From the NCBI GenBank assembly GCA_964511185.1, contig CAZEDU010000018.1, positions 1 through 54,082 on the forward strand: a DNA stretch of 54,082 nucleotides, read 5' to 3'. A program made the translations under genes and the position numbers. Positions 23,254 to 31,518 of the stretch are shown in pieces. The DNA is from CAZEDU01 sp964511185 (GTDB lineage: Bacteria > Myxococcota > Myxococcia > Myxococcales > Myxococcaceae). The first letter of the stretch is position 1. Each line of letters opens with the position of its first letter. The notes under the pieces are model-generated. The model was not told where the DNA came from, ran no database searches, and was given only the letters and a program-made list of their open reading frames with translations.

Positions 23254-25827
23254 ATGGGACCTTACGCCGTCCCCCTCTCCTCCATGCCATCTCCAATCGC
23301 CGAGCGCCGTTGTGAGATCGCCCGGGCGTTCGCTTCGACCCAGGTCAGCCCGCCCCGCCTCGACCACGCCCGCCTGCGCTTCACGCTGGGCACCTCGCTC
23401 GCCGATCTGAAGGTGCCCTTCCACATCGCCCCCGACGCGGCGCGCATCTTTTTGCAGAGCGGCCGCCAGCTGGCGCTGATGCTGCTCTCGCGCCACCGCG
23501 ACTTCGTGGCGTCCGACGAGCTCGACCCGTTCCTGTTGAACGAAGAGTTCAGCGCGCTGCCGGACGCGCCGCGCTTCCTGTCGCCTGCCTCCGGCGGCCC
23601 CGACATCCGGCAGGTCTCCACGCTCGCGTACCGCATGCACCCGGCGCTGACCGGCGGGGTGATGGCGACGTGGCTGGGGCCGGGCGGCGGCGGCCGCTCG
23701 CTGGTCGCGCTGATCATCGAGCTGTTCCGCAAGGCGTTCAGCGAGATGGCGCAGTCGCGCGGGCGGGAAGAGACGCCGACCCTGGTGGCGCTGATGGTCG
23801 CCTCGCTCCTGCCGCAAGTCGAGGCGGGCATTCGCGCCACCGGCTTGCCGCCTCCGTCGGATCGGCCCTTGCGCTGCGCGGCCGGCGTGGGCGTCTACCT
23901 GGCGCTGCGGCTCGCGCTCGAGCGGGTGCTCAAGGAGGCCCGGGCGCCCAGCGACGTCGCGATGCGCGTGGAGGCGGCGCTCTCGCCGATGGTGCTCCTC
24001 GGCGGCCGGGCCGGGCTGCAGGTGGGCAGCAGCACGCTGTACGGCGCTGACCTCGCGCCGGGCCTGCCGCGCTCGGACGAAGTGCTCGCGCGGCTGTCGG
24101 GCGGCGCCACCATCGAGTCGCTGCTGGGCGACGTGGTGTCGGGCCTCAACGCCGACGAAGATCAGGCCAAGCGCGCGGAGGCGGCGATCGCGCTGGGCGG
24201 GGTGCGCGAGGCGTTCGTGCAGCTCACGCTGGTCGGCGAGCAGTCGCAGCTGCCGCAAGACCTGACCGAGTACGCGCGCCACCACGCGACGCGCGTCGAC
24301 CGCCTCGCGGCGCTGCTCTTCGACGAGAAGGCGCGCAAGGAGCTGTCGAAGGAGCTGGGCCGGGCGATCAACCTGCACTCCGACCAGGCGCGCCACGCGG
24401 TCAACGTGCTCGCCACGATGCTCAAGTCATACAAAGACAAGGAGCCGGCCGCCTGCGTCGGGCTGAGCCGGCCGCAGGCGCGCCAGGCGTACGCGTACGC
24501 CGCGCTGGGCGCGACGTGCGATCTCTGGCTCGAGCGCGCGCTGCTGCCGCTCCACCGCCTGGTCGAGCCGCGCACCGGCGCGGAGAGCGAAGGCGGCGTC
24601 GAAGGTGAATACGCCGCGGGCCGGCTCTACCGCGTCTCGATCGGCAACACGCCCATTCTGCGCGTCACCGACACCGTGCCGATGGGTCACCTGTTCGTCG
24701 ACGTGAAGGACTTCACGCGGCGCACCGCCCTGCTCGGCCAAGCGGTGATCGCCGACTTCCTGCGGCGCGAGTTCTACCTGCCCATCCTCACCGCGGCGAA
24801 GAGCCACTTCGGCGGCATGTCGCACCTGGCGGATCGCGGCGGCGTCACCATCAACAACCTGCTCGGCGACGCGCTGTCGATGAGCGGGAGCATCGAAGCG
24901 CTGATGCGGCTGACGCTCGACATCCGGCGGCAGCTCTCCTCGTACGAACGCAAGCTGGCGCGGGCCGTCTCGGCCGAGCAGATCGCCAAGACGGTCAAGG
25001 AGATCGAGGCTGAGTACGACCGGAAGATGAGCGCGCCGCCCCCCGGCGCCTCGCCCGAGGCGATCGCCGCGGAGAAGGAGGCCGCGGTGGCGCGCGCGCG
25101 CGGCGAAGGCCTCGAGGCGGGCGTGTTCGTCAGCTTCGGGCCCGCCCCGCTGGTCGTCACCATCGACGACGACGTGTTCGGGCGCTCCAAGGTCGCGATC
25201 GCCGACCGCATCAACGAGAGCGCGCGCGGCACCGCCCGGTCTGGCGGCGCGCGCGCCCGGGCCGACGCGCTGCTCGGCATCGAGCGCGCCCGGCGAAAGG
25301 ACTTCCGGCTCAACCACGCGTGGAACGTGTTCGTCGGGGCGCCGCTGACCGTCAACGTCCCCGTGGTGGTCGAGGACGGCGCGCGGCGCGCGGCGAAGAG
25401 CGGCGACATGCGCGGGGCGATGCAGCTGCTCTCCGAGTCCGTGCAGGACGCCATCTACGAAGCGCTCAAGAACGAGGACCGCGGGGGAGACATCTACAAC
25501 GCCGGCGCCGCGCTGTCGGAAGAGGCGCTGCGCGCGTACCAGGCGGCGATGTCCGAGCAGCGCATCTTCAAAGAGCTCGACGTCGACCCGGCCACGCTGC
25601 ACGCCGAGCTGCGCAAGCGCTACTTCTTCCCGCCCGCGCCGTTTCGGCTGCTGCTCGGCTACGAGATCAACAGTCGGCAGCTGGTCGACGTCTTTCGTCT
25701 GGCCGGCCGCGTGATGTTCAAGGGCTTCGAGCGCACCGGCGGCATCCCGGTGTGGGAGATCGTCAGCGAGTCGCCGGTGGCCGCGCTCTTCGCGCAGCAC
25801 CACGCGACCGACTGGCTGCGAAAGTAG
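23254..25827 (+). CDS. large protein with divergent class III nucleotide-cyclase domain
   Basis: An 857-residue protein. Residues 1-460 are mostly helical and match no family I know. Residues about 475-690 look like a divergent class III adenylate/guanylate cyclase domain: LFVDVKDFTRR (metal Asp483), NNLLGDALSM (second metal Asp539) and DRINESARG (Asn654 and Arg658, the N-x3-R of VNLASR). Between Asp539 and Asn654 there are about 40 residues more than in the canonical cyclase next door, a charged helix with a Pro-rich break. The adenine-selecting Lys is replaced by Asn (NLLGD). Residues 700-857 are another helical region. No signal peptide or membrane helix is seen. Either ATG (23254 or 23284) could be the start. 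It converges on the phosphodiesterase gene with 3 bp between stops. Confidence 0.6.
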   Translation: MGPYAVPLSSMPSPIAERRCEIARAFASTQVSPPRLDHARLRFTLGTSLADLKVPFHIAPDAARIFLQSGRQLALMLLSRHRDFVASDELDPFLLNEEFSALPDAPRFLSPASGGPDIRQVSTLAYRMHPALTGGVMATWLGPGGGGRSLVALIIELFRKAFSEMAQSRGREETPTLVALMVASLLPQVEAGIRATGLPPPSDRPLRCAAGVGVYLALRLALERVLKEARAPSDVAMRVEAALSPMVLLGGRAGLQVGSSTLYGADLAPGLPRSDEVLARLSGGATIESLLGDVVSGLNADEDQAKRAEAAIALGGVREAFVQLTLVGEQSQLPQDLTEYARHHATRVDRLAALLFDEKARKELSKELGRAINLHSDQARHAVNVLATMLKSYKDKEPAACVGLSRPQARQAYAYAALGATCDLWLERALLPLHRLVEPRTGAESEGGVEGEYAAGRLYRVSIGNTPILRVTDTVPMGHLFVDVKDFTRRTALLGQAVIADFLRREFYLPILTAAKSHFGGMSHLADRGGVTINNLLGDALSMSGSIEALMRLTLDIRRQLSSYERKLARAVSAEQIAKTVKEIEAEYDRKMSAPPPGASPEAIAAEKEAAVARARGEGLEAGVFVSFGPAPLVVTIDDDVFGRSKVAIADRINESARGTARSGGARARADALLGIERARRKDFRLNHAWNVFVGAPLTVNVPVVVEDGARRAAKSGDMRGAMQLLSESVQDAIYEALKNEDRGGDIYNAGAALSEEALRAYQAAMSEQRIFKELDVDPATLHAELRKRYFFPPAPFRLLLGYEINSRQLVDVFRLAGRVMFKGFERTGGIPVWEIVSESPVAALFAQHHATDWLRK

Positions 25828-25830
25828 CGC

Positions 25831-26586
25831 TCAGAACTGGAAGGCGTCGCCCAGCTCGAGCACCTCGACCGGCATGCCCTGGAGCTCGCGCTTGAGCTCC
25901 GGCACAAAGGCGGGCTTCAGGTGGTAGAGCAGCACCGCGGCGCCGTTTCGCTCGAACTTCTGCAGCTCACCGCCCAGCGTGCGCGGCGTCAGGTGCCCGG
26001 AGACGTCGGCGAGCTCTTGCAGGCGGTTGGGGAAGCTCGTCTCGAGCAAGACCGCCTTCAAGTTCTTGGTCTTGTTGAGCACCTTCCACAGCTTGTCGGT
26101 GGGCCCGGTGTCGCCGCTCATCGCCACCGCGTGCTGGCCGTCGGAGATCACGAAGCCGCAGGACTCCACCGGGTGGCTCACGGGGATCGACTGAACCTCG
26201 TACTTGCCGACCTTGAAGGACGCGCCCGCCTTGAACGGCTTGATCTGCAGGATCGGGTCCTTCGCGCTCGGCAGCCGCGTGAAGTCGGGCCAGAGCGAGT
26301 CGTTGAACATGTTCTCGCGCAGCGTCTTCGCGCAGGCTTGGCTGGCGTGAATGGTGATCGGCTTGCTGCGCATGCCGATCAACGTGTCGGCCATCAGCGG
26401 CAGGTCCTTCACGTGGTCGAAGTGGCTGTGCGAGATGATGACGTCGTCGACCCTCGTCAGCTCCTTCATGTCGAGCGACGAGGTGAGCGCACCGGCGTCG
26501 AGCGCCAGCACGTCGTCGATGAGGAAGCAGGTGGTGCGGCACTTCGGCAGCTCACCGCCATGGCAGCCCAGGACCTTGAGTTTCAC
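25831..26586 (-). CDS. 3',5'-cyclic-nucleotide phosphodiesterase, class II type (metallo-beta-lactamase fold)
   Basis: A 251-residue protein with the metallo-beta-lactamase fold: IISHSHFDHVKDLPLM (metal-binding H-x-H-x-D-H), IPVSHPVES, SGDTGPTD, LLETSFPN and a late YHLKP. The H-S-H-F-D-H-V context, the HPVES histidine and the ETSFPN loop match the class II cAMP phosphodiesterase group rather than RNase Z or glyoxalase II. It should hydrolyse cAMP or cGMP in the cytoplasm; substrate preference is inferred. It starts at GTG, with GGAG in the end of the CRP-family gene; that gene's stop lies one base away, so translation is probably coupled. Confidence 0.75.
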   Translation of the reverse strand: MKLKVLGCHGGELPKCRTTCFLIDDVLALDAGALTSSLDMKELTRVDDVIISHSHFDHVKDLPLMADTLIGMRSKPITIHASQACAKTLRENMFNDSLWPDFTRLPSAKDPILQIKPFKAGASFKVGKYEVQSIPVSHPVESCGFVISDGQHAVAMSGDTGPTDKLWKVLNKTKNLKAVLLETSFPNRLQELADVSGHLTPRTLGGELQKFERNGAAVLLYHLKPAFVPELKRELQGMPVEVLELGDAFQF

Positions 26587-26587
26587 G

Positions 26588-27238
26588 TCAGAGGTCTCCG
26601 AACTTCCACTTCATCTCGAGGTAGCGCAGGTAGTCGGTGAGCCGCGCGGTGTCGCGAACGGTGATGCGGTCCCCGGACCGGGTGATGAGGCCGCTGCGCT
26701 CGAGCTTGTCGAAGGTCATGCGAATCGCCGGCTCGCCCACGCCCAGCTCCCGCGGCAGCTCGCGAATCGGGAGCTCGATCTCGATGCCTTCCTCCATCGG
26801 GCGGCCGCTCTTCTGGCAGGTGTTCAGCATCTGGTGGACCACCCGGCTCACCGGGTCGGACAGGAGCAGGTTCTCGATCTGCGCGTCGGCCTCCGACAGG
26901 CGGTCGGCGAGCTTCTTGATCATGCGCACCGCGATCTCGGCGTTCCCGCGGATCATCGACTCGAACGTCTTGGGGTCGATGACCAGCAGCTTGGCGTCTT
27001 CGGCCACCGTGGCCGAGGCGTTGCGCGGCTTGTTCGAGATGATCGCCATCTCGCCGAAGAACTCACCCAACCCTAAAACCACAAACACCTTCTCAACGTC
27101 CCGCACGCGCTTGGAGATCGAGACCTTGCCCGACTGCAAGACGAACATCTCCTTACCGGGCTCGCCCTCTCGAAAGAGGACCGTGCCCTTCGGGAGCTCC
27201 TTTCCAAATTTCTGGAAGAGGGTTTCCTCGGCGCCCAT
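26588..27238 (-). CDS. CRP/FNR-family transcriptional regulator
   Basis: A 216-residue regulator. The N-terminal cyclic-nucleotide-binding domain has the phosphate-binding cassette FGEMAIISNKPRNASATV, keeping both the Glu and the Arg that hold the ribose and the cyclic phosphate, so cAMP or cGMP binding is likely. A dimer helix (FESMIRGNAEIAVRMIKKLADRL) leads to the winged helix: LPIRELPRELGVGEPAIRMTFDKLERSGLI. The ATG at 27238 is chosen over a TTG seven codons upstream. It sits between a cyclase and a phosphodiesterase gene on the same strand, so its ligand is probably made and destroyed by its neighbours. Confidence 0.9.
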   Translation of the reverse strand: MGAEETLFQKFGKELPKGTVLFREGEPGKEMFVLQSGKVSISKRVRDVEKVFVVLGLGEFFGEMAIISNKPRNASATVAEDAKLLVIDPKTFESMIRGNAEIAVRMIKKLADRLSEADAQIENLLLSDPVSRVVHQMLNTCQKSGRPMEEGIEIELPIRELPRELGVGEPAIRMTFDKLERSGLITRSGDRITVRDTARLTDYLRYLEMKWKFGDL

Positions 27239-27301
27239 GCCTGAAATTCCGTCGGCCAACGCTAGTACGGGCGGTCCACCGAATCGAACTTCTGACGCCT
27301 G

Positions 27302-29665
27302 CTACTTGGTGGTCGCGGTGTACACACCGTCCCAACCGGGTCCCGGCGGCTGGACCTTGAGCACCTCGATCTCCTCGAGGTACCGGCGGCAGGGCGCGTC
27401 CTCCGGCCACAGCGCGAGCGCCCTTCGAAAGTGCCCTTCTGCCTCCACGAAGCGCTGCTCGGTGTAGGCCTCGAGCCCGGCCTCGAACGCCGCGATCGCC
27501 TCCGCCTCGACGCCTTCGGGCAGGCCGATGCCGCGCAGCTCGTAGATGCGCACCGGCTTGCGCTTGCCCTTCACGCGCACCGCGCCGAGCCGCCGCGCCG
27601 CCACCTTCCCCTGCACCTGCTGCCAGGTGGTCTCCGAGATGATGATGCGCGTCTCGTACTCCTTGTTGGTGCCCTCCAGGCGCGAGGCGAGGTTCACCGC
27701 GTCGCCCATCACCGTGTAGTCGACGCGCACGTCGGACCCCATGTTGCCGACGATCATCGGCCCGGTGTTGATGCCGACGCCGATGTCGAACTCCGGGTAG
27801 CTCTCGGCGCGCCACTTCGCCTTCAGCTCCTCGAGCTTCTGCAGGAACCCGATCGACGCGCGGCAGGCGCGCAGCGCGTGGTCGGGCTGATCGAGCGGCG
27901 CGTTCCAGAACGCCATCAGCGCGTCGCCGATGTACTTGTCGAGCGTGCCCTTCTCGTCGAAGACGATCTGCGTCATCGGCGAGAGGTACTCCTTGATGAA
28001 CGCCGCCAGCTTCTCGGGGACCATGCGCTCCGACAGGGTGGTGAACCCGCGGATGTCCGAGAAGAGCACCGTCATCTCGCGCTTCTCACCCTGGTTGAGC
28101 TTCTCCGGGTGCTTGAGCGCTTCCTCCATCACGTCTTCGCCCAGGTACTTGGAGAACGTCGCGCGCAGCTGCAGCTTCTCGCGATCGACGGACAGGTAGC
28201 CGAAGAAGACGACGCCGAACGAGACGACGATCACGTTGACGGTCGGCAGCACGGAGGCGAGCTGCACGCCGGACGAGAAGAGCAGCAGGTCCGCGGCGAG
28301 GTAGGCGACCAGGACGCCGGCCATCGCCAAGGCCTTGTACGAGAACCGCCGCAGGCGCGGGATCAACCGCGCGAGCGCCAGCGCCAGGGCGATCATCACC
28401 AGGCACTCGAGCAGCACCAGCCCGGCCGGGCGCGAGAGGAACTCGTTCGAGAGGATGTTCGAGACGAGCGCCGCGTGCGTGTAGATGCCGGGCGTCAGCT
28501 CCTGGAAAGGCGTCACGCGCTGGTCGCCGCTCGACCCGGTGAGCGTCACGCCGACCAGCACCGCCTTGCCCTTCACCAGCGCGGGATCGAAGGTGTTCTC
28601 GATCACGTCGGCGATGCTCACCGTCGGGAAGACCGACGCGTGGCCGTCGTAGTTGATGAGCGTGAACGGCTCGTTGTTCTGGTACGGCACCAGGATCGGC
28701 TCGCCGCCGGGCGGCCTGAGCCGCGCGCCGAGGAAGAGGCCCTCTTCGTAGGCGGGCTCCGGCGCCACGCCGTAGTAGGTCGCCGCGGTCTGCAGCGCGA
28801 GGCTCGGCAAGAGCCCCTTCGGCCCGGTGAGCTTGGCGAAGATCGGGCTGCGGCGGAGCGCGCCGTCCGCGTCGGGCACCATGTCGCAGTGGCCCAGGCG
28901 CACGCCCGTGTCGGCGAAGCGCCGGAGCGGCGTCTGCGCCGAGACCGCCCTCCACGAGCGCAGCGCGTCGAACGGCACGTCGTGAAACGAGCCCGGCGCC
29001 CGACCGGGAATCTTCCGAAGGAGGTGCGGCTCGAGCACCTCGGCGTGCTCCCTCCGCGTCGCCTCCGAGAAGTCGTTCAGGTCGCGCGGCTGGTACGCGA
29101 ACGTGCCCAGCACGACCTGCGGCGTGGCCTGCAGCGCCGCGGCGAGCCGCTCGTCTGGAGAGGCGCGGCCCTTCTGCTCAAGCAGGGAGCGAAACGACGC
29201 GAGCTGGGTGGCGGCGCCCGCCTGCGCCGAGACCGATTGGTCGAAGGCGTCGAGCATCTCCCGGTAGGCGACGCTCTGGCTGTCCTTCGTCTCGTCGATG
29301 AAGGCCAGGTCGAGCCCGATCGCCTTCGCGCCGGCCTTGCCCAGGTTCTCAATCGCCTCGGCGATGCGGACGCGCGACCAAGGCCACAGGCCGTACTTCT
29401 GCGCGCTCCGCTCGTCGATGGCGACCACCACCACGTCGGCGTGCGGCTGGCGGGGCCCGCGCGCCCTGAACTTCACGTCGGTGGCGCGGTTCTCGAGCAG
29501 GTGGATGCCGCGCAGCAGGGTCGCCGAGAGGGCGGCGCGCGACTGCTCTTCTTCGGTGACGGGCAGGTCCGGCTGGCTGTCGGACCAGAAGTGAAGCCCC
29601 GCGCAGACCAGGGCGATGGCGAGCGCGACGAGCTCGTAACGGCGCCGGGAGACGAAGTCTCTCAT
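27302..29665 (-). CDS. CHASE2-domain adenylate/guanylate cyclase
   Basis: A 787-residue membrane cyclase. Order: N-terminal membrane helix (LVALAIALVCAGLHFW), an extracytoplasmic CHASE2 sensor (about 35-330), three membrane helices (about 340-440), and a class III cyclase domain (about 500-690). The latter has FSDIRGFTTLSE (Asp537), KYIGDALMAFW (Lys577, Asp581; exactly 44 apart as usual) and VNLASRLE (Asn658, Arg662), so it should be active; the Lys favours ATP. A TPR-like tail (about 715-765) ends the protein. The ATG at 29665 is preferred, with another four codons upstream. The CRP gene follows after 63 bp. Confidence 0.92.
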   Translation of the reverse strand: MRDFVSRRRYELVALAIALVCAGLHFWSDSQPDLPVTEEEQSRAALSATLLRGIHLLENRATDVKFRARGPRQPHADVVVVAIDERSAQKYGLWPWSRVRIAEAIENLGKAGAKAIGLDLAFIDETKDSQSVAYREMLDAFDQSVSAQAGAATQLASFRSLLEQKGRASPDERLAAALQATPQVVLGTFAYQPRDLNDFSEATRREHAEVLEPHLLRKIPGRAPGSFHDVPFDALRSWRAVSAQTPLRRFADTGVRLGHCDMVPDADGALRRSPIFAKLTGPKGLLPSLALQTAATYYGVAPEPAYEEGLFLGARLRPPGGEPILVPYQNNEPFTLINYDGHASVFPTVSIADVIENTFDPALVKGKAVLVGVTLTGSSGDQRVTPFQELTPGIYTHAALVSNILSNEFLSRPAGLVLLECLVMIALALALARLIPRLRRFSYKALAMAGVLVAYLAADLLLFSSGVQLASVLPTVNVIVVSFGVVFFGYLSVDREKLQLRATFSKYLGEDVMEEALKHPEKLNQGEKREMTVLFSDIRGFTTLSERMVPEKLAAFIKEYLSPMTQIVFDEKGTLDKYIGDALMAFWNAPLDQPDHALRACRASIGFLQKLEELKAKWRAESYPEFDIGVGINTGPMIVGNMGSDVRVDYTVMGDAVNLASRLEGTNKEYETRIIISETTWQQVQGKVAARRLGAVRVKGKRKPVRIYELRGIGLPEGVEAEAIAAFEAGLEAYTEQRFVEAEGHFRRALALWPEDAPCRRYLEEIEVLKVQPPGPGWDGVYTATTK

Positions 29666-29703
29666 GTGGCAGCGCATCGTAGCCCAAGGCCCACGTTTGT
29701 CCC

Positions 29704-29732
29704 GGGGACTGTCCCTGAAGGGGACTGTCCCC
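29704..29732. repeat. paired GGGGACTGTCCCC palindrome element
   Basis: Two copies of the palindrome GGGGAC-T-GTCCC(C) (29704-29715 and 29720-29732) separated by TGAA. The same double arrangement recurs at 49831-49859. Here it sits in the 133-bp divergent region between the cyclase operon and purM. This looks like a dispersed intergenic repeat; its function is unknown. Confidence 0.75.
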
Positions 29733-29798
29733 AAGCCCTCGAACCGGCCGGCCAGACAACCTGCGCACATCGGCCTCGGGCGTGGTAAGGCGCCGCCC

Positions 29799-30836
29799 GT
29801 GGGCACGACTTACAAGGATGCCGGCGTCGACATCGACGCGGGCGACGCGCTGGTCGAACGGATCAAGCCGCTCGCGCGCATGACCCTGCGCCCCGAAGTC
29901 ATCTCGGGCGTCGGCGGGTTCGGGGGCCTCTTCGCGCTGCCCGCGAACAAGTACAAAGAACCGGTGCTGGTGTCGGGCACCGACGGCGTCGGCACCAAGC
30001 TCAAGCTCGCCTTCCTCTTGAACCGGCACGACACGGTGGGCATCGACCTGGTGGCGATGTCGGTGAACGACGTCATCACCTGCGGCGCCGAGCCGCTCTT
30101 CTTCCTCGACTACTTCGCGACCGGAAAGCTCGACGTGGCGCAAGGCGCGCAGGTCGTCGCCGGCATCGCCAAGGGTTGCGAGCTGTCGGGCTGCGCGCTC
30201 CTCGGCGGCGAGACGGCGGAGATGCCCGGGTTCTCCCCGCCCGGCGAGTACGACCTGGCCGGCTTCTGCGTCGGCGTGGTGGAGCGGTCGAAGATCATCG
30301 ACGGCAAGAACGTGAAGCCGGGCGACGCGCTCATCGGCATGGCGTCGAGCGGGCTCCACTCCAACGGCTACTCGCTCGCGCGGCGGGTGCTCATCGAGAA
30401 GAACAACCTGTCGATGGCGATGCCGACCCACGGCTTCGATCAGCCGCTGGGGCCCGCGTTGCTCGAGCCGACGCGCATCTACGTGAAGGCGGTGATGGCG
30501 CTCATCGCGGCCGTCGAGGTCAAAGGGCTCGCGCACATCACCGGCAGCGGCATTCCGGGGAACCTCCCGCGCTGCCTGCCGGACGGCACGCGCGCGGTGC
30601 TCGAGGAGCGCAGCTGGAAGCGGCCGCCCCTGTTCGACTTCATCGCCAAGATGGGCAACATCGAGCGCGACGAGATGTTCTCGACCTTCAACATGGGGCT
30701 CGGGATGATCGCCGTCGTGCCCTCCGCGCACGCGCCCGCGGCGATTCGCGCGCTCGCGCAGCACGACATTCCCGCCTGGGAGGTCGGCCGCGTCGAGGAA
30801 GGCTCGGGCGAGGCCACCGCGGTGATCGAGCCGTGA
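29799..30836 (+). CDS. purM: phosphoribosylformylglycinamidine cyclo-ligase (AIR synthetase)
   Basis: Fifth step of purine synthesis: closes FGAM to aminoimidazole ribotide with ATP. The 345 residues carry GTDGVGTKLKLA, DLVAMSVNDVITCGAEPLFFLDYFA, LLGGETAEMPG and HITGSGIPGNLPRCLP, all family signatures. The start is the GTG at 29799 (GTTYKDAGVD), eight bases after an AAGG. It overlaps purN by the sequence GTGA, so the two are translationally coupled. Confidence 0.95.
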   Translation: MGTTYKDAGVDIDAGDALVERIKPLARMTLRPEVISGVGGFGGLFALPANKYKEPVLVSGTDGVGTKLKLAFLLNRHDTVGIDLVAMSVNDVITCGAEPLFFLDYFATGKLDVAQGAQVVAGIAKGCELSGCALLGGETAEMPGFSPPGEYDLAGFCVGVVERSKIIDGKNVKPGDALIGMASSGLHSNGYSLARRVLIEKNNLSMAMPTHGFDQPLGPALLEPTRIYVKAVMALIAAVEVKGLAHITGSGIPGNLPRCLPDGTRAVLEERSWKRPPLFDFIAKMGNIERDEMFSTFNMGLGMIAVVPSAHAPAAIRALAQHDIPAWEVGRVEEGSGEATAVIEP

Positions 30837-31474
30837 AGGTAGGCGTGCTCGTCTCGGGCAGCGGGACGAACCTCCAGGCGCTGCTCGACGCGGCGCGGGA
30901 GCCCGGGTACCCGGCGCAGATCGCGGTCGTGGTGTCGAACAACGAGAAGGCGTTCGCGCTCGAGCGGGCGAGGAAGGCCGGCGTCGCCACCGAGCTGGTG
31001 GATCACCGCGCCCACCCGCAGCGGGAGGCCTTCGACGCCGCCTTGGTCGATGCGCTGCGAAGGCACGGCGCCGAGGCGGTGTGCCTCGCCGGCTTCATGC
31101 GCCTGGTCGGGCCGACGTTCCTGCGCGCCTTTCCCAACCGTGTGTTGAACATCCACCCTGCCCTGCTCCCGGCGTTCCCCGGGCTGCACGCCCCGCGGCA
31201 GGCGCTCCAGTACGGCGTCAAGCTCGCCGGCTGCACCGTGCACCTGGTGGACGAAGGCACCGACACCGGTCCGATCGTCGCGCAGGCGGTCGTGCCGGTG
31301 CTCGCGGGCGACGACGAGGCGAGCCTGGGCGCGCGCATCCAGAAGCAAGAGCACCGGCTCTACCCGCTCGCGCTCGGGTGGCTCGCCTCCGGGCAGCTGA
31401 AGATCGAAGGGCGGCGCGTGGCGGTGACCGGCGGGCAAGAAGACGGCGCGGCCTCCTTGTCGAGCCCCACTTAA
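30833..31474 (+). CDS. purN: phosphoribosylglycinamide formyltransferase
   Basis: Transfers a formyl group from 10-formyl-tetrahydrofolate to GAR, the third purine step. The 213 residues begin with VGVLVSGSGTNLQALLDA (phosphate-binding loop). They contain NIHPALLPAFPGLHA with the catalytic His-108-type residue and TVHLVDEGTDTGPIVAQ, both diagnostic. The GTG start overlaps the purM stop. The folate it needs is linked to FolC, also encoded in this window. Confidence 0.95.
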   Translation: MKVGVLVSGSGTNLQALLDAAREPGYPAQIAVVVSNNEKAFALERARKAGVATELVDHRAHPQREAFDAALVDALRRHGAEAVCLAGFMRLVGPTFLRAFPNRVLNIHPALLPAFPGLHAPRQALQYGVKLAGCTVHLVDEGTDTGPIVAQAVVPVLAGDDEASLGARIQKQEHRLYPLALGWLASGQLKIEGRRVAVTGGQEDGAASLSSPT

Positions 31475-31518
31475 AAACGAACCTGTCGCCGTCTCCGGAC
31501 GGAGGCATACTGCGGGCC

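Noticed and set aside
27431..29788. A 785-codon plus-strand frame over the CHASE2 cyclase
   Set aside because: It is antisense to a complete cyclase with all motifs; the shadow has no family features.
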